Origin: CALKZN01 sp050633785
Lineage (GTDB): Bacteria; Pseudomonadota; Gammaproteobacteria; Arenicellales; Arenicellaceae
Reading direction: 5' to 3'
Length of the DNA stretch: 64,000 nt
NCBI GenBank assembly: GCA_050633785.1
Contig: JBOEHE010000053.1
Coordinates: 1 to 64,000, forward strand
Below, one piece after another: positions 50,885 through 60,936 of this stretch. A program made the translations under genes and the position numbers. Numbering within the stretch: the first letter of the stretch is position 1; every line of letters begins with the position of its first letter. The notes under the pieces were generated by a model. The model had not been told where the DNA came from and did no database searches. It saw only the letters and a list, made by a program, of their open reading frames with translations.

Positions 50885-53800
50885 ATGTTTAAAAAGTCAT
50901 TAGTTGGTTCTGCGTTACTTGCTTTTTGTGTTAATGCCTATCCGTTGGGGTTGGGAAAATTAACTGTGAATTCTTACCTTGAGCAGCCATTGAATCTCAA
51001 TATGGATTTGGTTGTTGGTCAAAATGATGACTTGAATACTGTAACCGCTTCAGTTGCCAGTGATGCAGAATTTGCAGCTGCGGGCATAACGAAGCAACCA
51101 TTTATCAATGATTTGGTGTTTGAAGTTGTTCGTGACAGTAATTCAACACCTTTCATTAAAGTAACCAGTAAAAAACCGATTGGTGAACCTTTTGTTCATC
51201 TGCTGATTCGAGTTAAATGGAATAGTGGAGAGCTGTTGCGTGAATATACAGCGTTAATTGATCCACCAGTTTATGCAAAAGAAGCTCCAAAACCAATAGT
51301 TTCTCCGAAGTCCATTGGCAGTGATACAGTAACTGTAACTGGGGATAGTAGTGCAAGTTCCGTAGCTTCAACTTCTGTTTCTTCGGCATCGCTGGATGGT
51401 GAAACATCTGCTCAAGTCAGCGATGGTGCAGGTCAATATGGCCCAATTCAAGCTGGCGAATCTTTGAGTCTGATCGCCCAGGAGCTGCAAAGCCAGTTCC
51501 CTGATTTAAGCATTTATCAAATCATGTATGTTTTGTTCCGTAATAACCCGGACGCATTTATCGATGAAAACATCAATGGCCTGATTAAAGGCTCTGTTCT
51601 TCAATTTAATACGATCGAAGATATTCGTGAAGCCAGTGTTAATGATGGAAAAGAGTTGTTTTCTGAACATTTGGCTCGATGGACAGAACAAAGCGCTTCG
51701 TCTCAGGACGGAGTAAAAGTCAGCAATGATGGTCAGTCAGGGGCGGGAGGTGCTTCTGGATCAGGAAGTCAGGCTTCGGGTTCAGCTGACAGTGCTAAAG
51801 AATTTAAAGTCGGGTCTGCAGAAATATCCAGTGCATCGCAAGTAAGCAACTCTTCTTCTGACGGTGTGGAAGTTGCTTTGCTAAAAGAGCAATTGGCTGA
51901 TACGGAGTCCCTGTTAGGTTCTGCCAAGCTTGAAAATGCTGAGTTAAAAGATAGAATTCAAGAGCTGGAAGGGCAATTGGATGATGTCAATAAATTGATT
52001 GCTCTAAATGATTCGAATTTAGCGGATTTGCAGAATCAGGCTAAGATTGCCAATGAGCAAAATGCTGCTGATTCACAAACGGCTGCTGATACGCAAACAA
52101 CTGTGGAGACTCAGCCTGATGAGCCTACAGTAAGCGAGCCAGCTGTTGTTGATACTCCAGCTATAGTGCCAGTGCCAGACGACGTTAAACCGGATGTTTC
52201 AGAACAACCGACACTACCTCCTAAACCGGTCATTCCAACGCAGCAAGAAGAGTCAATCTTAGATAAGGTTATGAATTTTGTTGGTGCCTTTTGGAAAATA
52301 TTGGCTGGTCTGGGTTTGGCATTGTTGGCTTTGATTGGCTTGGCTTTATTTAAAAAAAGACAGTCAGAAAGTGATTTCGAAGATAGTGTTTCAGGAATTG
52401 AAGATATGGATTTGGAAACCAAGTCCAGCACGGTCAGTACCGATTTTCAAACAGCTGAAACAACTGTAACCAAAGAGAGTTCCTTTCTGACGGTATACAG
52501 TGATAGCGAAGTTGTTGTCCATGCAGATGAAATCGATCCAATTGCTGAAGCTGATGTATATATTGCGTATGGCCGTGATGAACAAGGCGAAGAAGTTTTG
52601 CTTGAAGGTGTGCGTAAATTCCCGAATAGGCCTGATATCAAGCTGAGTTTATTGAAGCTCTACATGAAGCGTAAAGATGTCAGTAAATTTGAAAGTTTGG
52701 CTGAAGAGTTGTATGCCGCAGGTGAAAACGATAACCCTGATATCTGGAATAAAGTTGTCGAAATGGGCCAGGGCTTAGCGCCAGAAAATCCGCTGTTTAA
52801 GTCTGAAGGTGGTGCTCCTGCTGTTGATGGAGCAGCAGCTGCTGTAAGTACGGCTGCCATTGCAGGTGCGGCTGCTGAAGCTAAATCATTGCTTGAAGAT
52901 ATAAAGCAGGATGAAGATACGGTTGATGATGATTTGATAGAAATTGAACCAGCTACTTCCAGTGTTGAATCGGCGGGGTTGGATGATATTGACTTTCAGG
53001 TAGAAGATGCCGGCATTCAAGATGCGCCAACGGTTGAAATAGATTTGGACTTAGGAGCTGAAGAAGATGTTTCGATAGAAATTGCTTCAGATAATGAAGA
53101 CTCCATAAGCCTGGGTGAAGATCTTACTCAGACTGAAATGATTGATTTGGATCTGGATTTGAACTTGGAAGGGCTTGATGCCAGCACTTTAGAAAATGAT
53201 GATGATCTGCTGGTTGTAGACGAATCTGAGTCAGAAGTGAGTCTGCTTGAAAGTGATGCGAGCTTTGTAGAGACGAGTGTTGAGAATGCCAGTATTGATA
53301 ATGTCATAGAGTTTGATGACAGTTATGAGGCTGGTCAAGAGATGGAAATGGATTTGACAAATTTCGATCTAAAAGACTCTGACAAAGAAGTTGCAACTGC
53401 TGCTTCAGTAGAAGAGCCGGAAATCGATGTGGTAACTGCTGAAGAAGCAGAGATACAGTTGGAAGATACCGTTCTTGTTGATAATGAAGACGATGAATTC
53501 GAAATATTGACAGAAGAAGAACCTGAAATTTCTTTCGAAAATATTCAACTTGATGAACCTAAAGCCGAGCCAGAGGTTGAAGAGTTGGCTGAGGTTGCTA
53601 TCGGTGAAGACTTGAGTGAACTTGATATGGATTCCCTTGAGCCGGTTATTGAGGAAGATGGCGCTAACAATTTTGATGAACCATTATCTATTCAACTGGA
53701 AGATGTGACCTTGGATGTGACTCCAGATGCAGAAGTAGCAGACCCGAACACTCAATTGGAGTTGGCGAAAGTATTTATCGAGTTGGATGATGTCAGTGGT

Positions 53801-53890
53801 GCTCGTGAAATTCTTGATGAATTGTTGAGAACAGATGATGCTGCTGTGAAAAAAGAAGCAAAAGATATTCTAAAAACACTGGAGTCATAA
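50885..53890 (+). CDS. fimV: FimV, peptidoglycan-linked polar hub protein
   Basis: A 1001-residue protein. A signal peptide (1-21) and the N-terminal domain LGKLTVNSYLEQPLNLNMDL are followed by a LysM-like region near residues 180-235 (IQAGESLSLIAQELQ) and a coiled coil. A membrane helix (about 470-488, KILAGLGLALLALIGLALF) comes next, then a very acidic cytoplasmic tail. The tail ends in the FimV C-terminal TPR-like domain (DPNTQLELAKVFIELDDVSG). FimV organises type IV pili and polar proteins in pseudomonads. Its presence suggests twitching motility. Confidence 0.93.
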   Translation: MFKKSLVGSALLAFCVNAYPLGLGKLTVNSYLEQPLNLNMDLVVGQNDDLNTVTASVASDAEFAAAGITKQPFINDLVFEVVRDSNSTPFIKVTSKKPIGEPFVHLLIRVKWNSGELLREYTALIDPPVYAKEAPKPIVSPKSIGSDTVTVTGDSSASSVASTSVSSASLDGETSAQVSDGAGQYGPIQAGESLSLIAQELQSQFPDLSIYQIMYVLFRNNPDAFIDENINGLIKGSVLQFNTIEDIREASVNDGKELFSEHLARWTEQSASSQDGVKVSNDGQSGAGGASGSGSQASGSADSAKEFKVGSAEISSASQVSNSSSDGVEVALLKEQLADTESLLGSAKLENAELKDRIQELEGQLDDVNKLIALNDSNLADLQNQAKIANEQNAADSQTAADTQTTVETQPDEPTVSEPAVVDTPAIVPVPDDVKPDVSEQPTLPPKPVIPTQQEESILDKVMNFVGAFWKILAGLGLALLALIGLALFKKRQSESDFEDSVSGIEDMDLETKSSTVSTDFQTAETTVTKESSFLTVYSDSEVVVHADEIDPIAEADVYIAYGRDEQGEEVLLEGVRKFPNRPDIKLSLLKLYMKRKDVSKFESLAEELYAAGENDNPDIWNKVVEMGQGLAPENPLFKSEGGAPAVDGAAAAVSTAAIAGAAAEAKSLLEDIKQDEDTVDDDLIEIEPATSSVESAGLDDIDFQVEDAGIQDAPTVEIDLDLGAEEDVSIEIASDNEDSISLGEDLTQTEMIDLDLDLNLEGLDASTLENDDDLLVVDESESEVSLLESDASFVETSVENASIDNVIEFDDSYEAGQEMEMDLTNFDLKDSDKEVATAASVEEPEIDVVTAEEAEIQLEDTVLVDNEDDEFEILTEEEPEISFENIQLDEPKAEPEVEELAEVAIGEDLSELDMDSLEPVIEEDGANNFDEPLSIQLEDVTLDVTPDAEVADPNTQLELAKVFIELDDVSGAREILDELLRTDDAAVKKEAKDILKTLES

Positions 53891-53983
53891 GTTCTTTATT
53901 GTTTGACCCGGTGTTTTATGGCAGTAGTGTTGTTTTGTTGAAAAAAATGAAAGGCTGCAGAATATGGCTTGTTTGGAGTTCTG

Positions 53984-54772
53984 ATGCGTTATGCATTATG
54001 CGTTGAATACGATGGTACTCATTTCAAAGGTTGGCAAACACAGCGTGGCCAACGAACGGTTCAGCAAGAGGTAGAGGCCGCTTTATCAAAAGTGGCTGAT
54101 CACCCAGTCAGTGTTATAACTGCGGGTAGGACTGATACTGCGGTTCATGCAACAGGGCAGGTAATTCATTTTGATACTGAAGCTGTCAGAAGTGATATTG
54201 CTTGGCACTTAGGTTGTAATCGTTTTTTGCCACACGATGTACGCATTCATTGGGTGAAGCCTGTTTCTACTGAATTTCATGCTCGTTTTTCAGCATTAAA
54301 ACGTTCCTATCGCTATATCATATATAACCACAATGTCAGGCCTTGTGTGCTCAGGAATCATGCAACTTATAAGCACCAGCTGTTGAATAGTGAATTAATG
54401 CAACAGGCTACGGAGTATTTTCTTGGAGAGCATGACTTTAGTTCTATTCGAGCAGCGGGTTGTCAGGCGAAATCACCCATTAGAACGATTCACGAGTTGT
54501 CTGTTTATCAACAGGATCGCTGGATATGGTTCGATGTGACCGCCAATGCTTTTTTGCAACATATGGTGAGGAATATAGCTGGTATGTTGATGGATGTTGG
54601 GACTGGAGAGCGATTACCTGAATGGGTGGGCGAAGTTCTTGGGCATAAAGATCGAACTAAAGCTGGTGTTACTGCATTGCCAAATGGATTATATTTAACC
54701 GCAGTAGAATATGATTCTGTTTATGACTTGCCAGAAATGCCTGAAAAGATGAACTTTTGGAGTAATGATTAA
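53984..54772 (+). CDS. truA: tRNA pseudouridine synthase TruA
   Basis: A 262-residue enzyme that makes pseudouridine at positions 38-40 of tRNA. The catalytic Asp51 lies in AGRTDTAVHATGQV. LNRFLPHDVRIHWV-like and FLQHMVRNIAGMLMDVG motifs are complete. ATG 53984 has GGAG five bases upstream; a TTG at 53969 would add five residues. It follows fimV as in Pseudomonas. Confidence 0.96.
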   Translation: MRYALCVEYDGTHFKGWQTQRGQRTVQQEVEAALSKVADHPVSVITAGRTDTAVHATGQVIHFDTEAVRSDIAWHLGCNRFLPHDVRIHWVKPVSTEFHARFSALKRSYRYIIYNHNVRPCVLRNHATYKHQLLNSELMQQATEYFLGEHDFSSIRAAGCQAKSPIRTIHELSVYQQDRWIWFDVTANAFLQHMVRNIAGMLMDVGTGERLPEWVGEVLGHKDRTKAGVTALPNGLYLTAVEYDSVYDLPEMPEKMNFWSND

Positions 54773-54777
54773 ATACT

Positions 54778-55416
54778 ATGGCTAGAACTCGTATTAAGGT
54801 ATGTGGGATGCGCCAAGCTGATCAAGTCAGTCAGGCGGTTGAGCTGGGTGTCGACGCGATTGGTATGATTTTTTATTCCAAAAGCCCCCGAGTGGTGACT
54901 CTGGACCAAGCGCGTAATGTAAGATCTGTAGTGCCTGCTTTTGTGACATTAGTTGGTGTCTTTGCTAATGAGTCTGTGGATGTGGTCAATAATACGGCAA
55001 ATAGTATAGGTTTGGATCTGGTACAGTTGCACGGTGATGAGGATGCACATTACGCAGAACAGTTGACAGTGCCTTATATTAAGGCCGTTCGTGTGAAAGA
55101 TTCGACTTATGTCAGACAGCAGCTCGATATGCATGGTAATGCTCGCGGTGTGTTGCTTGATACTTATCACTCTGATCGATTGGGGGGTACTGGATTAAGG
55201 TTTGATCCAAAACTATTGCCTGAGTCAATGCCGCGGAATGTTATTTATGCGGGAGGAATTTCACCTGAAAATTTAAAGGATGTGCTGGTTTACTCTCCTT
55301 ATGCGATTGATGTGAATAGTGGTGTAGAGCAATCACCTGGGATTAAAAATATGGAGAAGTTGGAATCTCTAGTGCATCAAGTGCGGTTATTTGATGTCGA
55401 GCGCGCTACAGAATAA
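54778..55416 (+). CDS. trpF: phosphoribosylanthranilate isomerase TrpF
   Basis: A 212-residue TIM-barrel isomerase of tryptophan synthesis, monofunctional as in Pseudomonas and not fused to TrpC. KVCGMRQADQV holds the catalytic Cys, LDTYHSDRLGGTGLRFD the catalytic Asp. It starts five bases after truA. trpB and trpA do not follow it here. Confidence 0.96.
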   Translation: MARTRIKVCGMRQADQVSQAVELGVDAIGMIFYSKSPRVVTLDQARNVRSVVPAFVTLVGVFANESVDVVNNTANSIGLDLVQLHGDEDAHYAEQLTVPYIKAVRVKDSTYVRQQLDMHGNARGVLLDTYHSDRLGGTGLRFDPKLLPESMPRNVIYAGGISPENLKDVLVYSPYAIDVNSGVEQSPGIKNMEKLESLVHQVRLFDVERATE

Positions 55417-55628
55417 CAATAATAACGGTGTTTACGTATTTATATAAATGCGTGAAGCGGGGTATGACAGAGCTTGTTTTATGTTATGAGTTATATAAAC
55501 AGAGCAGAGTTAGGGTAATATTATTGCGATTAATACTATCGTATTGGCGATGACTTGATTAAAATAGCGACGTTTTAGTGAATACAATATACGCTTAAAC
55601 ACTACTTAAACAATTTAGGGCAGAGATA

Positions 55629-56537
55629 ATGAGTTGGTTTGATAAAATTTTACCACCAAAAATAAAATCAGCTGGAAAAACCAGTAAGAATGGTGTTCCA
55701 GCAGGTATTTGGAGAAAATGTTCTCAGTGTGAGTCTGTTCTTTATGGCACGGATCTGGTGCTTAATATGTTTGTCTGTCCTAAATGCGGTAATCATATGC
55801 GTATTGGGGCTAATGAAAGGCTTGATTCATTTTTGGATAGTGATACCGATGCGCATGAAATAGCAGGGTCTACTCGTTCAATTGATATATTGAAATTTAA
55901 AGATACCAAACGTTATAAGGACCGGCTGAGCGAAGCGCAGAAAAAAACCGATTTGACTGATGCATTGGTTGCTAAGCAAGGAACTTTGCATAGCATGCCA
56001 GTAGTTGCAGTTGCGTTTGATTTTGGCTTTATGGGTGGTTCCATGGGCTCAGTTGTTGGTGAACGGTTTGTTCAGGCTGCGCATCGTTGTTTGGAAATTA
56101 ATGCTCCCTTGATCTGCTTTTCGGCGAGCGGTGGTGCGAGAATGCAGGAATCGTTGTTTTCCTTGTTTCAAATGTCAAAAACTAGTGCTGCACTAACACG
56201 CCTTTCTGCTAAAAAACTGCCTTTTATTTCGGTGCTGACGGACCCAACTATGGGTGGTGTATCAGCCAGTCTGGCAATGTTGGGAGATGTCATTGTCTCG
56301 GAGCCGGGTGCTAATATTGGTTTTGCAGGTAAGAGGGTTATTGAACAAACAGTGCGGGAGAAGTTGCCCGAAGGATTCCAGACAGCTGAGTTCCTATTGG
56401 AGCATGGTGCTATTGATTTAATTATTGACCGACGTGAAATGCGTGATGAATTGCATTTGTTGTTGAAAAAATTTATGGATAAAGGCGTTACTGAGAGTCA
56501 AGTGCAGCAAGAAATACTGCCGTTAGTTGATGCTTGA
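55629..56537 (+). CDS. accD: acetyl-CoA carboxylase carboxyltransferase beta subunit AccD
   Basis: A 302-residue subunit of the enzyme that makes malonyl-CoA for fatty acid synthesis. The zinc ribbon uses Cys31, Cys34, Cys50 and Cys53. FSASGGARMQESLFSLFQMS and TDPTMGGVSASLAMLGD are the crotonase-fold carboxyl-transfer core. The 212-base gap after trpF may hold its promoter, but I saw no strong match. It is followed by folC. Confidence 0.97.
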   Translation: MSWFDKILPPKIKSAGKTSKNGVPAGIWRKCSQCESVLYGTDLVLNMFVCPKCGNHMRIGANERLDSFLDSDTDAHEIAGSTRSIDILKFKDTKRYKDRLSEAQKKTDLTDALVAKQGTLHSMPVVAVAFDFGFMGGSMGSVVGERFVQAAHRCLEINAPLICFSASGGARMQESLFSLFQMSKTSAALTRLSAKKLPFISVLTDPTMGGVSASLAMLGDVIVSEPGANIGFAGKRVIEQTVREKLPEGFQTAEFLLEHGAIDLIIDRREMRDELHLLLKKFMDKGVTESQVQQEILPLVDA

Positions 56538-56576
56538 TTCTTAAGAAGGTACGTCGCTAATTTTGTTTTTTGATTT

Positions 56577-57896
56577 ATGGCTATGACCCCACATACTGAG
56601 GCGTCTACTTTAAGCGAATGGCTGGGTTACATTGAAGAAATTCATGTTTCTTCAATGGACTTAACGCTGGATAGGGTTAAACTGGTCTTTGAACGTTTGC
56701 TTCCTGAAGGTGTTCCATTTCGAGTGGTTACTGTTGCTGGAACTAACGGTAAAGGCAGCTGTTGTGCTTATCTTGAATCCATATTGCTAGCTGCTGGTTA
56801 TTCGGTAGGTAAATATACCTCTCCACATATTACTCGGTTCAATGAGCGTATTTGTCTGAATGGCTCAATGGTTGACGATGAGCTTGTTTGTGCCGCCTTT
56901 TCACGAATAGAGGCTGCGCGCGCTGATGTTTCTTTGACATATTTTGAGTACACCACACTGGCGGCATTGTTGGTTTTTGCCGAGCAAGCGGTTGAGGTAG
57001 TTGTCTGTGAAGTGGGTTTAGGTGGGCGTATGGATGCAGTCAATATTCTGGATCCTGAGGTTACCATCGTAACTTCTATTGGCCTCGACCATACTCAATG
57101 GTTGGGTGATACTCGTGAAGCCATTGCTATGGAGAAAGTGGCTGTAGCACGCCCACACTCAACCTGTGTTATTGGTGAACTTGATATACCGCAAGTAATG
57201 CTTGATTATTTGGTGGACAATAATTCTAAAGCATGTTGCTTGAATCAGCATTTTTCAGTGGATTTGGCAGATGATGATTGCTGGAATATTAAGCGACTAA
57301 TTTCTAATACACCGTCAGAAGCCAGCACTGGTGTTGATTCTAGTGGTGATTACGATTATTGGGTGGAAGGTCTTCCCAAGCCAATAATTGCTGCCAGACA
57401 TCAATATCAAAATGCTGCGTGCGCTACTATGGCGCTATTGCAAACAGATTTAAAGGTCAGTGCGGCTCATATTCATCAGGGGATTGAGAATGCTTCAATA
57501 GCTGGGCGCTGTCAGATTCTTATGGCTGAGCCTCTGGTGATTGTCGATGTGGCTCATAATAAAGATTCCGTGGAAGCTCTGTATCAGTTTGTGGTTGATC
57601 AGAAGGTGAAGGGTGATTGTTATGCCGTGTTTTCAATGCTAAATGACAAGGATATTGAGGCTTGTGTGGCTTGCATGGCTCCATTGATTTCGGAGTGGCA
57701 TATAGCGCCTTTGAATGTGCCGCGAGCAAGCCTTGTTGAGGATTTGCGTGAAGTTATCCATTTGAATGATCCAGCAATTGGCATAAGCGAACATTCTTCG
57801 GTCGGACAGGCCTACCAGATATTGAAAAAACAGGTTAAATCGACAGATTGCCTGATAGTTTTTGGTTCGTTTCATGTGGTTGGTGATATAATCTAG
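56577..57896 (+). CDS. folC: folylpolyglutamate/dihydrofolate synthase FolC
   Basis: A 439-residue ATP-dependent ligase that adds glutamate to folates. The P-loop VAGTNGKGSCCAYLESILL is near 59-77 and the folate-binding TSPHITRFNERI follows. VVDVAHNKDSVEALYQF is the C-terminal domain signature. Start ATG 56577 (an ATG at 56583 is also possible; no clear ribosome binding site). It lies between accD and the SPOR gene, as in Pseudomonas. Confidence 0.95.
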   Translation: MAMTPHTEASTLSEWLGYIEEIHVSSMDLTLDRVKLVFERLLPEGVPFRVVTVAGTNGKGSCCAYLESILLAAGYSVGKYTSPHITRFNERICLNGSMVDDELVCAAFSRIEAARADVSLTYFEYTTLAALLVFAEQAVEVVVCEVGLGGRMDAVNILDPEVTIVTSIGLDHTQWLGDTREAIAMEKVAVARPHSTCVIGELDIPQVMLDYLVDNNSKACCLNQHFSVDLADDDCWNIKRLISNTPSEASTGVDSSGDYDYWVEGLPKPIIAARHQYQNAACATMALLQTDLKVSAAHIHQGIENASIAGRCQILMAEPLVIVDVAHNKDSVEALYQFVVDQKVKGDCYAVFSMLNDKDIEACVACMAPLISEWHIAPLNVPRASLVEDLREVIHLNDPAIGISEHSSVGQAYQILKKQVKSTDCLIVFGSFHVVGDII

Positions 57897-57915
57897 TGCG
57901 TGATGAAACTATTGA

Positions 57916-58713
57916 ATGAGTATTGATACCGTGCCTAATACTTCTAATCCAGCAACTCGATCTTCTTCCAGTACCAAATCGAGTGCGCAGACTAAAAAGC
58001 CTGCCAAGGATAATGAAAATGAAGATAATAATGATTTTGTGCTTAAACATCGGTTGATTGGTGCTGGTATATTGATTTCAGTAGGGGTTCTTTTCCTACC
58101 TTGGATTCTCGGTTCTTATTCTGTTGATAAAGTGAAAGGCCTGGTTGCTGGTGATGCAGAGTCATCTACGGTTTCTATTAGCCAAAATGATTTCGAATCA
58201 TTGGGTGAAAAGGACATCAAAGTCTTTGTTTCAAAAATTAAACCTGTCAGTTCTTCATCTAAAAAAACCGATAAAACTGCGTCTGAGAAAAAGGAAGTAT
58301 CTGATTCTGTAACTGAGAAAAAACAGAGTACAGAGCAAAAGGTTGTGGCTAAAAAGGCCAAAGAGACAAAAAAAGCGCCAGATAAGGTCAAGGTCAGTAA
58401 AAAAACAAGCGCTAAAAAAGACAAAGTTACAGCTTCAACTGACAAAAAAAACACCACGAAAAAAGATAAAGAAGTTAGTCAGGGGTATATCGTCAGTGTT
58501 GGTGTGTTTGTTAACTCTAAAAATGTAGGTCCAATGATGAAGGATTTGCGCTCCAAGAGTTTTAAGCCTTCTTCAAGCAAAATTCAAACTAGCAAGGGAC
58601 CGGGAACGCGTGTTTGGCTTGGGCCGTTTGCAACACGTGCGGAAGCAGGCAAAGAGCGAACCAAATTGAAACAAAGTATCGGTGGCAAACCGGGCATTCT
58701 GAAATACCCCTAA
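57916..58713 (+). CDS. dedD: SPOR domain protein (DedD-like)
   Basis: A 265-residue division protein. A cytoplasmic Ser/Lys-rich tail (1-45) precedes a membrane segment (about 51-70, GAGILISVGVLFLPWILG). A long Lys-rich linker and a C-terminal SPOR domain (189-265, GYIVSVGVFVNSKNVGPMMK and RVWLGPFATRAEAGK) follow. SPOR domains bind denuded glycan at the division site. It corresponds to the dedD locus between folC and cvpA. Confidence 0.88.
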   Translation: MSIDTVPNTSNPATRSSSSTKSSAQTKKPAKDNENEDNNDFVLKHRLIGAGILISVGVLFLPWILGSYSVDKVKGLVAGDAESSTVSISQNDFESLGEKDIKVFVSKIKPVSSSSKKTDKTASEKKEVSDSVTEKKQSTEQKVVAKKAKETKKAPDKVKVSKKTSAKKDKVTASTDKKNTTKKDKEVSQGYIVSVGVFVNSKNVGPMMKDLRSKSFKPSSSKIQTSKGPGTRVWLGPFATRAEAGKERTKLKQSIGGKPGILKYP

Positions 58714-58725
58714 TGAGATAGTGAT

Positions 58726-59337
58726 ATGACCATTTTAGATATAGTAATCGTTATTGTTTTTCTAATTTCGCTGTTAGTTGGTTTGATGCGTGGTTTTGTT
58801 CGTGAAGTGCTTTCAATCGTTACTTGGGTGGTTTCCATCTGGTTGGGCTTGCAGTTTTACAGCCAGGCTGGTGAGTTTTTCAAGAATTTTCTGAATAATG
58901 AGTTGTTCAGAAATGCAGCTGGTTTTGCGGTGGTCTTTTTCGGTAGCTTGCTGATGCTGTCAATGGTCAGCTACTTGATTAACAAAATTGTTACTAAAAC
59001 AGGGATTAAAGGTACAGACCGTGTACTTGGTTCGGTGTTTGGGATGGGGCGAGCAATATTTGTAGTCGCTTTGCTTATGCTTTTTGGCCGCTCAATTAAT
59101 ATGCAAGAGACGGATTTCTGGAAAAACTCACAGCTGTTGGGGCATTTCGTGCCAGTGGCAGATACTTTGAACACGATTTTGCCTGACGGATTGCGTGTTG
59201 ATGGAACTAATTCGAATACAGGTTTATCTGCTCAAGGTAAAGATATTGCAAATAAAACTATTGAAGAGTTTTCGAAATTACAGCAAGACCTGCAAGGAAA
59301 GGTCGATAAAGAACAACCGTCTACAGTGGTGAAATAG
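58726..59337 (+). CDS. cvpA: CvpA family membrane protein
   Basis: A 203-residue protein with four predicted membrane helices starting at MTILDIVIVIVFLISLLVGL. It has the family RGFVREVLSIVTW and a Gly-rich GLQFYSQAGEFF region. CvpA is linked to colicin V secretion, envelope homeostasis and purF expression. Only 10 bases separate it from purF. Confidence 0.92.
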   Translation: MTILDIVIVIVFLISLLVGLMRGFVREVLSIVTWVVSIWLGLQFYSQAGEFFKNFLNNELFRNAAGFAVVFFGSLLMLSMVSYLINKIVTKTGIKGTDRVLGSVFGMGRAIFVVALLMLFGRSINMQETDFWKNSQLLGHFVPVADTLNTILPDGLRVDGTNSNTGLSAQGKDIANKTIEEFSKLQQDLQGKVDKEQPSTVVK

Positions 59338-59347
59338 AGATAATCTT

Positions 59348-60877
59348 ATGTGTGGTGTTATTGGTATATTAGGTCAGAACAATGTTAATCAAGCCATTTA
59401 TGATGGTTTGACCGTATTGCAGCATCGAGGTCAGGATGCTGCCGGCATATTGACCAGTGAAGACAATCGAGTCAATTTGCGTAAAGATAATGGCTTGGTG
59501 AAAGATGTGTTTCAGAAGCGCCATATGACACGTTTGCTGGGCAGGCTTGGAATAGGGCACTGTCGTTACCCAACGGCTGGCTCAAGCTCACCGGCAGAAG
59601 CGCAGCCATTTTATGTGAATTCGCCTTTCGGTATTGCTTTGGCTCATAATGGGAATCTAACTAATGCAACTGAGCTGCGTGAGGAGTTGTTTCGTGATGA
59701 TTTACGCCATTTGAACACATCGTCTGATTCAGAGATTTTGACGAATGTTCTTGCTCACGAGATATATCAGGTCCTGGGTTCAGATAAATACGCATTGACT
59801 CCTGAGGATGTGTTTTCGGCTTTGGAAGGGGTATACACCCGCATCAATGGTGGTTACGCTGTTGTGGCTTGTATTGTTGGTTTTGGTCTGGTTGCTTTTC
59901 GCGATAAGTTTGGTATTCGTCCCCTGGTTTATGGTGAACGAGTCTCTGATGAAGGAGTCGAACACATCGTTGCTTCGGAAAGTGTGGCTTTGGATACTCT
60001 GGACTTCGAGCTGATTAATGATATTGAGCCAGGTGAAGCATTGATTGTTGAGATGGATGGAACGGTTCATCGCAAAGTCTGCGCTCCAGATCGTAAATAT
60101 TCTCCTTGTATTTTTGAGCACGTCTACATGGCTCGCCCTGATTCTATGATGGATGGAATTTCTGTGTATAAAACCCGCTTACGCATGGGTGAAATGTTGG
60201 CCAAGAAAATTCAACGAGAATGGCCGGACAATGATATTGATGTGGTTATTCCAATTCCAGATACCAGTCGCACCACTGCGCTGCAGTTGGCCAACGAATT
60301 GAAGGTTAACTATCGAGAGGGGTTTATAAAAAACCGCTATATCGGTCGCACTTTTATCATGCCTGGCCAGGAAGAGCGCAAGAAATCTGTTAAACAGAAA
60401 TTGAATGCTATTGATCTGGAGTTTAGAGGCAAAAATGTCCTGTTGGTAGATGACTCCATTGTCAGGGGGACTACATCAGAACAGATAGTGCAGATGGCTC
60501 GTGATGCAGGGGCTACCAAAGTTTATTTTGCGTCGGGCGCACCTGCTGTGCGTTATCCGAATGTCTATGGGATTGATATGCCTGCAGCATCGGAGTTGGT
60601 GGCAAATGACCGTTCAGACGAAGATGTGTGTGAGGTAATTGGTGCTGACCGATTGTTTTATCAGGACCTTGATGACTTGGTGGAAGCTGCTAGCGCGGGC
60701 AACCCGGATATAAAAGAATTTGATACTTCGTGCTTTAACAGTGTTTATGTAACAGGTGATGTCAGTCCGGCTTATCTAGAACGTCTGGAGTCGGACCGTA
60801 ATGATCAGGCTAAAACCGAAAAAGAAGAAGATGGTGTCAGCGTGCGTGATGTCAGTAGGTTTGTCTCTAATCAGTAA
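59348..60877 (+). CDS. purF: amidophosphoribosyltransferase PurF
   Basis: A 509-residue enzyme that starts purine synthesis by making phosphoribosylamine from PRPP and glutamine. Cys2 after the initiator Met is the glutaminase nucleophile (MCGVIGI). VLLVDDSIVRGTTSEQIV near 365 binds PRPP. The length matches E. coli PurF (505). The C-terminal extension EKEEDGVSVRDVSRF is usual. Confidence 0.97.
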   Translation: MCGVIGILGQNNVNQAIYDGLTVLQHRGQDAAGILTSEDNRVNLRKDNGLVKDVFQKRHMTRLLGRLGIGHCRYPTAGSSSPAEAQPFYVNSPFGIALAHNGNLTNATELREELFRDDLRHLNTSSDSEILTNVLAHEIYQVLGSDKYALTPEDVFSALEGVYTRINGGYAVVACIVGFGLVAFRDKFGIRPLVYGERVSDEGVEHIVASESVALDTLDFELINDIEPGEALIVEMDGTVHRKVCAPDRKYSPCIFEHVYMARPDSMMDGISVYKTRLRMGEMLAKKIQREWPDNDIDVVIPIPDTSRTTALQLANELKVNYREGFIKNRYIGRTFIMPGQEERKKSVKQKLNAIDLEFRGKNVLLVDDSIVRGTTSEQIVQMARDAGATKVYFASGAPAVRYPNVYGIDMPAASELVANDRSDEDVCEVIGADRLFYQDLDDLVEAASAGNPDIKEFDTSCFNSVYVTGDVSPAYLERLESDRNDQAKTEKEEDGVSVRDVSRFVSNQ

Positions 60878-60936
60878 AGCAAGAACAGGAAGTATTAGAA
60901 CGTTAAATAACCGTAGAGAATGGCGATAATTTTAAA